DNA of 64,000 nt, taken from assembly GCA_037157565.1 (NCBI GenBank), contig JAZHRO010000063.1, positions 151,206,501 through 151,270,500 on the forward strand. Reading direction: 5' to 3'. Below are positions 43,607-54,606 of this stretch, one piece after another. The notes beneath the pieces are model-generated. The model ran no database searches, had not been told where the DNA came from, and saw only the letters and a program-made list of their open reading frames with translations. Origin of the DNA: Thalassia testudinum (lineage: Eukaryota > Streptophyta > Magnoliopsida > Alismatales > Hydrocharitaceae). How positions within the stretch are numbered: the stretch's first letter is position 1; the number at the start of each line of letters is the position of its first letter. A program made the translations under genes and the position numbers.

Positions 43607-44652
43607 TGTAATGACTCGCTTCCAGCTCGCTACAAGGCCCGAGAACGGCTGACCTCGACGAACCCCAAGAACCAGTCATCCAAGAAGAAACAACCAAATA
43701 TATATTCATTCCACAACCACACCAGTAATGTAACTAAGTAGAAAATATATAACTGATAATAGAGGAAAGAGAACAACAAACCACTAGATTTTTACAGGAT
43801 ACAGCGAAAAAGTACTAATACAAGTATAGCCATTACAATAGAGAACTGGTAGAAATATAATAGAAAATAAGTTACAGGTACTCACTAGAACAAAAACTCT
43901 CTGCAGTGGAACAAAAGAAAGGAACTATGACTGGGCTCGACTAGGCCTAGCACCCTCAGCAGCCGGTGGCTCTGGCTACTCGAATCCCTGACCTGAACAT
44001 GGTTACAAAATCTGGAGTCAGCTAACGCAGAGTAGAGTGGTAGTTAAGTTATTTACATACAACATAATTAAAACAGCAATCAGCTAAACATTCAATTGTT
44101 GGTTATTTACTTTCATCCGTTTTTGGTTTATGTGTTTCCAGGTTGAGTACGCTAATCAGGTTCATGATATTGCTCAATCTTCTTGTTCCCTAAGGGAACA
44201 ATCTTGCTTATAGTTTTCCTGTGATGCAGGATGTACACGTGGCACTCTCTTGACCAGGAGAGTCCCCCGTGGTAGTCCTACAGCTGGTCTACTACCTCGA
44301 GGTCACGGTCACAACGTAGCGGTGACTACAGCACGCGTGATAAACGCACGGGTAGCTACCCCACACTGTCATGCGGTCAGTCGTTTTCACTAGTGGGTAT
44401 GCCCAAACGTATAGCACGGAATAGTACAGGGCCTTGCCCTCTTAGAATAGGGGTCTCACCCCTCATAGCAGAACATGGGTCTCGCCCCTCATAACAGAAT
44501 AGGGGTCTCGCCCCTCCACAGTCTGCATACCCTCATTTGACTATCTCGGTTTGCCCAACAGGACTAACAAGAGTCGATGTAGGGTGGCCAAACCTAAGCT
44601 GAGGCCCCATGGGGCGGCAAGCTCCCCTACACTAAGTAGCTCACCTCGATAC
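43607..44652 (-). mobile_element. G4: 3' part of a family G LTR, inverted relative to G3
   Basis: The reverse complement ends GCGAGTCATTACA at 43607. It follows G3 block by block, for example CTATACGTTTGGGC, GTGTGGGGTAGCTACCC and GAGAGTGCCACGTGT. It is cut at 44652 where G2 begins. With G3 it forms an inverted repeat of about 1 kb around a 347-bp spacer. Confidence 0.72.
44446..44516. repeat. Short tandem repeat in G4
   Basis: There are three copies of a 26-28-bp unit around GGGTCTCGCCCCTCATA; each unit is itself partly palindromic (GGGGTCTCGCCCC). G3 has a single counterpart. Confidence 0.8.
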
Positions 44653-45422
44653 TAAAATGACCCTTTCCAAGGACCATTTGGAGTTTACGGGAAGTTAGGG
44701 GCATAAACGAAATATTTTTGACCCTTTGAGTTGAGTGTGAGGGCGTTACGGGAAGAAGAGAGGATGGTGGGGAAATGTTCACAATTTTTCTCTCTCTCTC
44801 TCCTCTCCCTCACCACACTCACTCACACATACACACACGCACACTTCCCCCTCCTCTCCAAACCCTAACCTTACTCCCTCTACTTAAACCCCTCCACCCT
44901 TTCCATCTCCACCCCACCACTTCCATCACCTCCACCTCCTTCTCCTTGTTGCCGGCGAGCCACCACCCCCTTTCCCATCCCTTTGCCGCCATAAGAGCAG
45001 GGAGAAGGGTAGAGCGCGAGGGATAGGGAGAGAGGGAGAGCAAGGGAGAGAGGGAGTGGGAGAGAGGAGGAAGCTCGGGGAGCTTGAGTGCGCGACTGGA
45101 GGAGAACGAGCGAGAGAGCTCATGGGCGTGGGGCACCCTTACTGTAGGTACAACAATGAGCGTCGGTGCTGCAAGGGGAGGAGCCGTTGTCGCGGAAGCC
45201 GTGGGAGCTTAGAGGAGCTCGTGCAGGAGGGGACAAGAGAACTCGCGGGAGCTCAAGGAGGAGCTCATGGGAGAGGAGGATGCTGGAGGAGAGCTTGTCG
45301 ACCTCCTACAGTCGTCGGAGCAGCTGTTGCAGGCAGTGCAGGCAGAGGTCCACGAGAAGAAGAGCGTCATGAAGAGTTCTGTGTACTAGATTTTTCCAAT
45401 ATCAGATGTCTGGAGCATCTAT

Positions 45423-45451
45423 TAGACGTCTGCAGCAGCAGCAGACGTCTA
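45423..45451. repeat. AGACGTCT-class palindrome (G2)
   Basis: TAGACGTCTGC and GCAGACGTCTA are perfect 11-bp arms around an AGCAGCA centre. Related boxes flank it at 45402 and 45463. Confidence 0.85.
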
Positions 45452-45779
45452 GAGCTGAAGCCGGACATCTGAAAACTTATGGAGTGCCGTGGTAAGTATC
45501 CTGAACGCTCATGCATGCACGTACGTTATGTACGTAACATTGCGCTATCGAGGTTTTCAACCTACGAGCGTGTACACAGGTACAAGCCTTGGAAAGGCAT
45601 GCAAGCACGATCTTTGAGGTGCTTTAGGATGTTTGGACGTCTCCATAGATGTCTGATAGACACACCGAACGTCCGGGCACACTGACAGATGTTTGGAAAG
45701 ACCTAAGACGACTGTAAAAGGGTTCCAGACATCTGCTATCAACACAAGGAACCAAGGTGAGGTTCTGAGATCATTTAAA

Positions 45780-45803
45780 ACATCTGGGTATAGTCCCAGA
45801 TGT
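45780..45803. repeat. Second, diverged palindrome in G2
   Basis: ACATCTGGG and CCCAGATGT flank TATAGT, followed by CTGATTTTT as in other members of the class. Confidence 0.75.
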
Positions 45804-47526
45804 CTGATTTTTGACCATATGCACATTCTTAGCCCGTTTAGGGCCCAAATGAAGTTGGATTTATGCAAACGAAGTACCATTGTTTTCTACTAGAATTTCT
45901 TTACGTGTTAGTGTCAATTATATCCTATTTTGAACTCGTCTGATGTGACCCAGTCACTGGTATAGGTCTCCCTCCTGTAGGGTGTTCGGGGCCTGCGGAG
46001 ATGATAGGACCTATGGTTCTTGCCCCCATTCCTCCCGTGTTTCCTAATAGAGTGGTTTACTTTAATTTTAATATTTAAATAAGTAAAGTGCATGTTTAGA
46101 ATAACTTGATTGAACCCTAGGACGTGAAATGAACCCTAGGACAGAAACGAATGAATGTTGTTTGAGCTACAGTGTTTACTTTGAGATGCATGTTAAACCG
46201 TAATTGCTAGCAAGCATATTAACTACTTGCTGTGATGCTTTCTTAGTTAGTATAATGCGAGCTGTCTGTTATAAAAATGAAACCCAGGGTGTAAACAGTG
46301 AGATATGAATGTTGAGAAATGGAATGAAAGGAATAAAGCATTAACCCTACGGGGAATTAAGGGAATAACTCCTGTATACGGAAAGAACTTAGTAAGTAGA
46401 TGGGAAGTGAGCTGGCCCTTGTGTACATAGTACCAAGGAGAGCAACTGTCCCTTTAGAGTAGAAGGGAGCTTGTCCCCCTTGGGTTGAGACCCGAGGTAG
46501 GTTTGGCCACTCTACGTCGACTCTTGTTTGGCCCTCGCGTACGTGGTACTGAGATGAGCTACTTAGTGTAGGGGGGAGCTAGCCACCCCACGAGGCCTGG
46601 GGTTAGGACTAGCCACCCTATGATGTGCCTTCGTGCGTGTGTGTTAAGAGGTGTCGTTATAGTTGCACTTGATACGTCGGTTTTAAAAGAAGTAAACGGA
46701 GGTGAGTCCGAGTGTCGATCTCAGGGAGGCGTGGAAATAGGATTTTGTTTACCACTTGTTGTCACGAAAAAGGCAGAGTTTTGCTTGCGAAAGAGATGGT
46801 TTTGAAAAGCGAGAGATAGAGAGAGAGTTTAGGGTTAGAAAGCTCTTGGTTTTGATCATGCACTTTAAACAGAAATTAAAATGGCAACTAAATGGAAAAT
46901 AATTTCATTAAACATGCATTCATAGTTCATGGTTTACAATATTAAATACATGCTTCAACAAAAGTAAATGAAAGCTTAAAAGACAGAGAGAGAGAGGTAG
47001 AGAGAGAGTGGAGAGCGACGAGGCAGCCACGGCGGTGGAGGAGGCTCCGTCGGTGGCTCGTCGTCTCCGGCGATTACAAGAGTGCCTAAGACTAGCTAGG
47101 AGAGGAGTGGAGTAGTTGCAAGTGGGAGAGCATGCCTTGAATGGTGGTAGAAGGGGGTTTAAATAGAGTTAAGGGCTTCCTAAAAGAAGAATGTGCTTTA
47201 GCGACATCCAGAACGTCGCCAAAACCGCTTCCAGATACGTCGGTGAAGGCCTTCTGCCGCCGGTCAGCCGCCCGCCCCCTCTCTCTCTCCAAGCGCGATC
47301 CGTGGATGATGAACGAGAGCCGTCCGATCGAAGATCGGACGGCTGAGATCCTCCCGCGCCCGTGCTGAGATCGCGCTTCGGGCGCGCGTGCGCGTGCGCG
47401 TTTCCGCCCGGCGTGCGCGCGCGCGTGGGCTCTCAGGCGCTGTCGTCGCGCCGCGTGGCGCAATCCTGACCGCCCGCTGCTGATCGGGCGGGTCAATTTC
47501 GCCGCGCCCTTCGCTCGCGCTTGATT

Positions 47527-47597
47527 TCCGCTCCGCGCGATTCGAACGCGCGTCGCTGCGATGCGGGCATGCGCGCTAGCCGTTGCGCCACGCCCGC
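47527..47597 (-). other. tRNA-like sequence (Pol III-type A and B boxes)
   Basis: The minus strand has TGGCGCAACGGCTAGCGCG (A-box-like, foldable D arm with GCGC stem). It also has a perfect T arm, GCGCG-TTCGAAT-CGCGC, containing the B-box core GTTCGAATC. The anticodon stem has only three pairs, and the acceptor arms do not pair. It is not a functional tRNA gene; a tRNA-derived SINE head or decayed tRNA is possible. Confidence 0.45.
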
Positions 47598-47614
47598 GAT
47601 TTGTCGCGGCGACC

Positions 47615-47619
47615 GCGGG
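47615..47619. other. Target-site duplication of C (left copy)
   Basis: GCGGG here equals GCGGG at 62883-62887. Confidence 0.93.
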
Positions 47620-47834
47620 TGTTTGTCGCGCTTTTGTGCGGTTTGTTAAAAGATAATATCGCGTTGTAATATAGCCGCTAAAGCGTTCAAAACAAATAAA
47701 GATTTTTATTACTCGAAAACCGGAGTATCCGAGGTCGAACACAGGGAGCAATCTCAGTACTTTGTAAAACCCAAGAATACAACTGTTACATGCAAATATA
47801 ATTGATTCATAGAGTTTTTAGAAAAAGTAGAATT

Positions 47835-47862
47835 AGACGTCTGATTTATGTATCAGACGTCT
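47835..47862. repeat. AGACGTCT-class palindrome (C 3' LTR)
   Basis: AGACGTCTGAT and ATCAGACGTCT are perfect 11-bp arms around TTATGT. The 5' LTR copy is at 60445-60472. Confidence 0.9.
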
Positions 47863-49327
47863 TAAATGTGATCTTTCTTTCTTTCTTCCTTCTTCTCCTT
47901 TCTGCTTCTGTATCTTTCCTTCTGCTTTGCCTTTCTGATCTCTTTGCAATCTTCCCTTGTCCTTCTTCTTCTTCTCTGCGAAGACTTCTAATCTTTCTGC
48001 TTTCCTTCTCCTGCGAAGGCTTCTTTCTTCTTCTTCTGTCTTCTTCTTTGGCTTGCTTTTCCTTCTTCTGCAGCGGCCAAGTCCTTCTCCTGCGATCAGC
48101 CTGCCTGCACAGGAGCAAAACCTAACCCTTCTCCCTCTACCCGCGCGTCTCTCTCTCTCAAGCAATTCACTCGGAGCTGCTCTCCCAGAGCCACAGGCAT
48201 TAATCGGGTCGGATCGTACCCGGGACCAGGCGCACCTGAAGGTGGTGTGATGCGCGAGGAGTGCGTAGGTCTAGGTCGGGTCGGATCCGCCAAGTCCGCG
48301 TGGTCAGGTCGCGGACGAGGCGGGTGTGGGGTCAGTGAGGGACCTCACCCCTGTGCTTACTAAGGCGATAAAGCTATATCACAAAAACTCTTTATACCAT
48401 ACCTGTGCCTTGAGATTCCACGATGTGGGACTAATGGTTTCGTCCTTCCCTCACGCGCGCCCGCAAACTCTCGTGTGCAATTGCCCACGCTGAAGGCCCT
48501 GCTGGGGCTCCTTGCTGAACTCAGTCACCTCGCGACACTTGCGAGAGCCTGCTGCACCTGCCGCCTGGGAAGCCTGACGCCTGCTGCTGCTCCAAGCTTC
48601 CTGCTGCTTCGGCTGTTAATGGCGGCCGGGGCGTTCACCTGAGATTCCACAGAACGGCCTATTGGCCCAATCAGAATAGCTGGAAACCTTCGCCGTAGCA
48701 CGGCGAAGGCGGTGGGTGATGCTGCAGGTTGTCGGTCGGCCTAGGCGTGCGCGCCTAGGTCAACCTATGGCCGGAGATGGTGGGTTGTTCGGGGGGTGGT
48801 TATGGAGGTCTGGAGTGGCAGCTGTGGGGTGGAGCGAGTTCCTGGTGGTGAGGCGGAGCTCCCGAGGTGGTTGGCGAGTCGTGTGGAGTGGCGGAGTGGT
48901 GTGGGCGGCTCGCCGGAGTGCGGTCGGAGGCGAGGAAGATGAAGGCGGTTAGGTACTGTCGAGGGGTAATCAAGTAAAATAGTTGGGGGAAAAGAGAGAG
49001 GAGAGGGTGGAGAACGTATCTGGGGTTGTCTGGAGGGAAGGGAGGCGGCGGAGAGGATGGCTCATAACTGCCGTCGTCGGGGAAGAATTACCCTGAGGGA
49101 GGAAGCGGCGACGAAGACGAGGTCAGAAGCGCGCGCGCGGGGTACAGCGCGACGCGGGAGGAAGCGACGGAGAGGACTCTGCTGCTGGTATGGCAGCAGA
49201 GCGACAAGAAGGAGGGAAGGAGGTCGCCGGAGCTTGTGGGTCGTTTGGCCAGAGATGGGAGAGGGAGGAATTTGGAAGGGATCTCCGTCAAAATCAAGCT
49301 TAGCCTCTTCGGCCGGAGTTGTGGGTT

Positions 49328-49336
49328 CTTATATAG
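49328..49336 (-). promoter_or_regulatory. TATA box of the C 3' LTR
   Basis: The minus strand reads CTATATAAG. The functional copy is in the 5' LTR at 61938. Confidence 0.6.
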
Positions 49337-49420
49337 GCGCTGGACTGGGTGTGCAGGGCGTGAAGGGCACGTAATTGCCTGAGGTTGGTCGCCGGAGATG
49401 GAAAGGAGTTAGGATACCCA

Positions 49421-49448
49421 AATCTCTCGTGCGTTCGCACGAGAGATT
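49421..49448. repeat. Promoter-proximal palindrome (C 3' LTR)
   Basis: AATCTCTCGTGCG and CGCACGAGAGATT are perfect 13-bp arms around TT. The 5' LTR copy is at 62031-62058. Confidence 0.9.
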
Positions 49449-50273
49449 GAGTTCACACCAGCGATTGTAATTGACTTAATAAGGAAGGGAATTCCTCAGA
49501 GAATCCTCCTTCCATTTCTGGGAGGGAATCTTTGAGGGATTAGAGAGCAATCCCTCTCCGAACCTCGTCGGAGCTCGGTTCTGCCCTAGCAATGGCGGCA
49601 GGACCGGTTTGCAAAGGAGGCGAAGAACCTAGGGGGTTCTCTGCAACGGTATTCAAAAGATAGGGACCAATATGTTATTTGGGTGTACTAAATTGCAAAG
49701 TAGGTCAAGATGGCCCCTCCTTAGGTCCAAATTTTGGTACAAACCTAATTTTGACCTAAGGAATCCAATGGCGAAATTATATTTCAGGTTTGACCTCGTT
49801 TGACTGGACATTTTGCGTAAAAACCCAAATTAGGTTAATTGAAGAGCTAGGACCCTAATCTAGGTCAAACTAGGTTCCAAAGGCCAAATTAAGTGTTCTA
49901 AACCCTAGAGTATGTTTTTCCATGATTTGTAGAGGGTTTACTTGCTTTTTGTTCTGATTGGAACCTTGTTAATTTAAGCGGGTCTGTTTTAGGGTTACTA
50001 AGTGTCATTTAGTTCTTAGATTGCACATGAACCCATTTCTGATTGACTCAACCCACTTTTTATCTCATTTATACCATTTGACCTCTGTTTTGCCTCTGAG
50101 AAATCCCATTTACGTACTGCAATGGTAAAATTGCAGTTTTAACCTTTATTTCATGTTTTCTTCTCAGAGCACTTGTTCCTTCAGTTAGGCCTTCTTCCAG
50201 GTTATGTAGGAGCTTTTATCTTCTTTATTGGGTCAAAATGAGCTAGTTATGGCTCATGATGAGGCTCTCATCA

Positions 50274-50285
50274 TACCCCCATGCC
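50274..50285 (-). other. Terminal polypurine tract of C
   Basis: GGCATGGGGGTA on the minus strand, directly before the 3' LTR. Confidence 0.82.
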
Positions 50286-51502
50286 TAGCTTTTGCTAGTC
50301 CCTTAGCAAAATTTCAAAGTTTTAACTTCCATTCTAGACCCTGAGTGTCTGTCAACAATGATACGTGCTTCTCCTTTTCTTTTGTGATTAGGTGGGAATG
50401 CCGACAATAGGCCTAGAGGTACTCAAGTACCAACCAAAATCCGGACCTGTTCCGCTTTAGCCTCAGTCTTCTGCAAAGGTTTCTACGGCCCACAGAAACT
50501 AGCCTAAGGTTTGTTGGACTCTGCGGTTAAAGCACCCGTGCTTGAGATATTTTTAGCCTAAGTTCAGTTTGCAGTGCGTTTTTTTGTAAGAGAGAGATAG
50601 AAGATTTATTTGTTTGGAGAGCTTTTCTCTCTCTTTTCTTTTTATTTCTAGCTTCGGATTAGCTTCTCAACACGGTCTGTATCGGATTCCTCGTCCCCAT
50701 CATCAATCCTCAAGAGTCCCTGGCTTTCGAGATTTCGAGATAATCCCGCCCATGGCGTTCCGTGGCCGAATCCAGACCCTGGCGATCAACATTTCGTGAT
50801 AATGCCGCCCATGGTATCTGAACCAGCAGAGTGCTTACATGCCCCTGGTGGGATATTTAAATATCCCAAGAGACAAGCACCGAGGAGACGATATGTTGTT
50901 ACGCATCTTCGAGGGGAATTTCCCGCCTCTCCGCGCTGGGAACTCGTCCAAATCAATTTGTGTTGATTGACCGCTCCTAATCTAGGTGACTTTTTCAGAA
51001 CATTAAACGCTTTTCGCGTGATTTGGATGTTTATGCGCACTGAACCAGACTGTGTGTGAATTTGGGTGCTTAGGTTACCGAATCCCGCAAATCGGAGGTC
51101 AGTTAACGAGGCCGAATACTTCCTAAGCCTTAGACCTAATACTCAAGCTTCGCATTTTCCTCAACCTCTTGAGGATTATCCAGATTTTAATGGATACGTG
51201 AATTTTTAAGCTAAAGGTACTAGCCCAAAAAGCCTAAGACCAGCGTTCCCGCTAATCTTTTGTTATATCTCCGTGGCACTTTTCTTTTCTTTTTCTTGAT
51301 TCGGTCTAGAACTTCAGTTAACCCCTTAATCTTTTACTAATGACTATTTCTTTTCATTTTGTGCTCCTTTTTGTCATTTTTTCTTCTTTTCCTCCTCTCA
51401 TTTGTATGACCTTGAATTGTTCCTCCCCTCTATCAAGTCTTTTTTTTTTTTTTTTTGTGAAACCCTTTCTTGATATGAATTTTCTGACATTTTGCACTTT
51501 CA

Positions 51503-51539
51503 TACCCCCCCATGCCTAAGATTTGCAATGTCCCCATTG
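51503..51539 (-). other. Upstream polypurine block of C
   Basis: The minus strand reads AATGGGGACATTGCAAATC, then TAGGCATGGGGGGGTA, about 1.24 kb before the LTR. Confidence 0.62.
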
Positions 51540-51748
51540 TAAATTAGGTGGGTTCGAATTCAGCTTAGTTCATGTATTAGGACAGGTGTGTGGCTAGTGA
51601 ATGGGTCGAAGCGACTTGTTGCGAATGATTTCTAATCTCGGGTAGGTATACCTGAGGTGAAGTCGGCTGTTCTAATGGATGAACCCTAAAGTGCAATATG
51701 AGTTCCGCATAGAGATGTCAGAAACGGTTTCAGGTTTTTCAAAGACTG

Positions 51749-51764
51749 ACGGGTTGCCTCCCGT
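51749..51764 (-). other. Post-pol hairpin of C
   Basis: The minus strand reads ACGGGAGGCAACCCGT, 41 nt after the pol stop. Confidence 0.6.
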
Positions 51765-51804
51765 TAAGCGCTGAGTTTTACGCCATCGGCTGGGCGCAAT
51801 GAGC

Positions 51805-54597
51805 TCAAGAGGAATGGAGGGTAAAGGATGACTCAGTCAAATCTATATCGGTCATGTCAATGAACGGCTTGAGTCTATGCCCGTTCACGACAAAGGGTTC
51901 AGAATCGTGGCTGAGTGGGCTGATTTCAATAGCTCCATTTCCGAAGATTTGGCGGACTAGGTAGGGTCCGACCCACTTGGATCTTAGCTTTCCTGGGAAT
52001 AGTTTGAGTCGAGCATCAAAGAGTAAAACTTTTTGACCAGGATGAAAGACCTTTCTAGAAATGTGTTTGTCGTGAAAAGCTTTAACCCGTTCTTTGTAAA
52101 TTCGCGAGTTCTCATATGCGTCGTGGCGTAATTCATCGATCTCGCTCATTTGAAATCTTCTGTGGGTTCCAGCCTTAGAAAGGTCGAGATTACAGGTCCG
52201 TACTGCCCAATAGGCTTTATGCTCCAATTCGACAGGGAGGTGACATGCCTTCCCGTACACTAGTCTGAAGGGAGACATTCCTAATTGGGTCTTGTGGGCG
52301 GTCCTATAGGCCCACAATGCTTCCGGAAGTCGAGAAGACCAATCTTTTCTATCAGGTCGAACAGTAACCTGAAGGATCTTCTCGATCTCTCGGTTAGATA
52401 GCTCAGCTAGACCATTAGTTTGGGGGTGGTAAGGAGTAGAGATTCGATGTGACACCCCGTATTTGGTCATCAGTGACCTGAACTGAGCATTCGTAAAATG
52501 GGTCCCTCCGTCGGAAATTATAGCACGCGGAATCCCGAACCTTGAGAAAATGTTTTGATGGAGGAATTTTATAACGACTTTATGATTGTTGGTTCGGGTC
52601 GGAATGGCTTCTATCCACTTGGACACATAGTCAACTGCGAGTAAGATGTATTCGAAGCCATCCGAGTTCGGAAAGGGTCCCATGAAATCAATCCCCCAAA
52701 TATCGAAAATTTCGCATACCAAGATCGGCTGTAGAGGCATCATGTCTCTATGGCTCATGTTGCCCAGAGTCTGGCAACGGGAACATACCTTACAGTGATT
52801 GTATGCATCCTTGAAAATTGTGGGCCAGTAGAAGCCACACTGGAGGACTTTCGATGCGGTTTTATGTCCAGAAAAATGTCCACCGCATGCCTGGTCATGG
52901 CAGAATGAGAGTATGTCTTTGATTTCCACTTCCGTGACGCACCGTCGGATTATCTGATCAGCACCAATGCGGAAAAGATACGGGTCTTCCCATAGGTAAT
53001 ACTTGGCATCGGAACGCAATTTGTCCTTTTTGGCCTTCGACCAATCGGGCGGAATCTGATGTGATGCCAGGTAATTAACAATATCGGCGAACCATGGAAG
53101 ACTTGTACTGATAGTCAGGAGCTGCTCATCAGGGAAATGTTCTGTAATAGGTCCGGAAGGATCAATAATTTCAGAAGGAAGGCGGGACAAGTGATCAGCT
53201 ACCACATTGTGCTTTCCCGCCTTGTCGCGAATCTCGAGGTCAAATTCTTGCAATAGCAAGATCCAGCGGATTAGTCGAGGTTTCGCGTCCTTCTTGGCAA
53301 GGAGATGCCTTACAGCTGTGTGATCCGAGTATACGATAATACGGGAACCCAGAAGGTATGATCTGAATTTTTCCAGGGCAAATACTACGGCCAGCAGCTC
53401 TTTCTCAGTAACCGTATAGTTACGCTGAGCCTCATCCAGTGTTTTGCTGGCGTAGTAAATAACCACAGGTATCCCGTCAATTTTCTGCCCCAAAACCGCT
53501 CCTACAGCAAAGTCAGATGCATCGCACATGATCTCAAAGGGTTGAGACCAATCAGGGGACTGTAGGATTGGGGCCTGGGTGACTCGGTCACGTAGGATTT
53601 CAAATGCTTGAGTGCATTCCTTGGAAATTTCGAACGGTACATCCTTGGAGAGAAGATTGGTCAGGGGGTGCGCGATCTTGGAGAAATCAGGGATGAATCG
53701 ATGGTAGAAACCGACGTGCCCCAAAAAAGATCGGATGTCCTTAATCGAGCTAGGCATAGGGAGCTTGGAAATCAGGTTAACCTTAGCTCGATCCACTTGG
53801 ATGCCTTTCTCTGAGATTAAATGTCCCAGGACAATTCCCTCAGGCACCATGAAATGGCTCTTTTCCCAGGAAAGAACCAAATTCACCTCGATGCACCGCC
53901 TGAGTATATGGACCAAGTGTTGGAGGCAATCATCAAATGATTGTCCAAAAACTGAAAAGTCATCCATGAAGACTTCCAGATAATCACCTACCATATCTGA
54001 GAATATGGCAAGCATGCACCACTGAAAAGTTGCAGGTGCATTGCAGAGACCGAACGGCATCCTTCAGAACGCGTACGTCCCGAAGGGGCAGGTGAATGTG
54101 GTCTTTTCTTGGTCCTCTGGATGGATTGCCACCTGATTGTAACCGGAGTACCCGTCAAGAAAGCAGAAGAATCTATTTCCCGCTAGTTTCTCGAGGATCT
54201 GATCAATAAACGGTAGTGGGAAATGATCCTTCTTTGTGGAGGAATTTAGTCTTCTGTAATCAATGCAGACTCTCCACGAATTAGCTATTCGGGTAGGAAT
54301 GACTTCCCCGATTTCAGTCGTGATGATGGTAAGCCCTGCCTTCTTAGGCACCACTTGTGTTGGACTCACCCAACGACTGTCGGAGATCGGGTAGATGATC
54401 CCTGCATCTAACCACTTAATGATCTCCTTTTTCACGACCTCCTGTAGGTTAGGGTTTAGGCGCCTTTGAATTTCTCTTGAAGGTCGTGAGCCTTCTTCCA
54501 TGTAGATTCGATGTGTGCAGTATGAAGGGCTTATACTAGTTAAATCATCTAGAGTCCATCCAATGGCTCTACGATGTTGTTGGAGAACAGAAATCAA
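51805..54597 (-). pseudogene. C pol: RT, RNase H and integrase with an in-frame UGA
   Basis: One minus-strand frame encodes RT from GISPSYCTHRIY and KWLDAGIIYPISDSRW to FFCFLDGYSGYNQV. A UGA (54064-54066) then stands before [13 protein letters not shown]. After it come the catalytic FMDDFS, RNase H ([35 protein letters not shown]) and integrase. Integrase has [16 protein letters not shown]...[20 protein letters not shown] and a [10 protein letters not shown] glutamate. Catalytic positions are intact on both sides of the stop. The same UGA is at 10259 in B. No chromodomain is present. Confidence 0.95.
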
Positions 54598-54606
54598 ACG
54601 GAGTTC

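Larger units (their letters stand above)
44653..46620 (+). mobile_element. G2: family G LTR, cut by H
   Basis: It begins TAAAATGACCC, close to TGTAATGACCC of G1. CT and CA runs, a GAGAG-rich stretch, many CAGACGTCTG boxes (45400-45810) and the GGGAAGTGAGCTGG block (46404) follow. It stops at CCACCCTA (46620), where H starts. Adding the missing end as seen in G3 gives an LTR of about 2.8 kb. ORFs inside are low complexity. Confidence 0.68.
46621..47619 (-). mobile_element. H 3' LTR, left segment (C inserted at its right edge)
   Basis: It opens TGATGTGCCTTCGTGCG, and its U5-type box (GTGTCGATCTCAGGGAGG, 46712-46729) is in the same place as in B and C. The LTR resumes at 62888 and ends at 63299 against a polypurine tract, giving about 1.4 kb in total. 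It differs from the B/C/E LTRs in most of its length. A tRNA-like stretch lies at 47527-47597. Confidence 0.68.
47620..50273 (-). repeat. C 3' LTR (2654 bp)
   Basis: From TGTTTGTCGCGC to CTCTCATCA. It holds the U5 box at 47731, the AGACGTCT palindrome at 47835, a TATA box at 49328 and the promoter palindrome at 49421-49448. Confidence 0.95.
50286..51804 (-). other. C: non-coding tail between pol and 3' LTR
   Basis: It contains the post-pol hairpin (51749-51764), the upstream polypurine block (51503-51539) and about 1.2 kb of AT-rich sequence related to 6444-8000 of B. No env-like gene is seen. Confidence 0.78.

Noticed and set aside
47527..47597. Functional tRNA gene
   Set aside because: Acceptor arms do not pair, the anticodon stem has three pairs and no Pol III terminator follows; kept only as tRNA-like.
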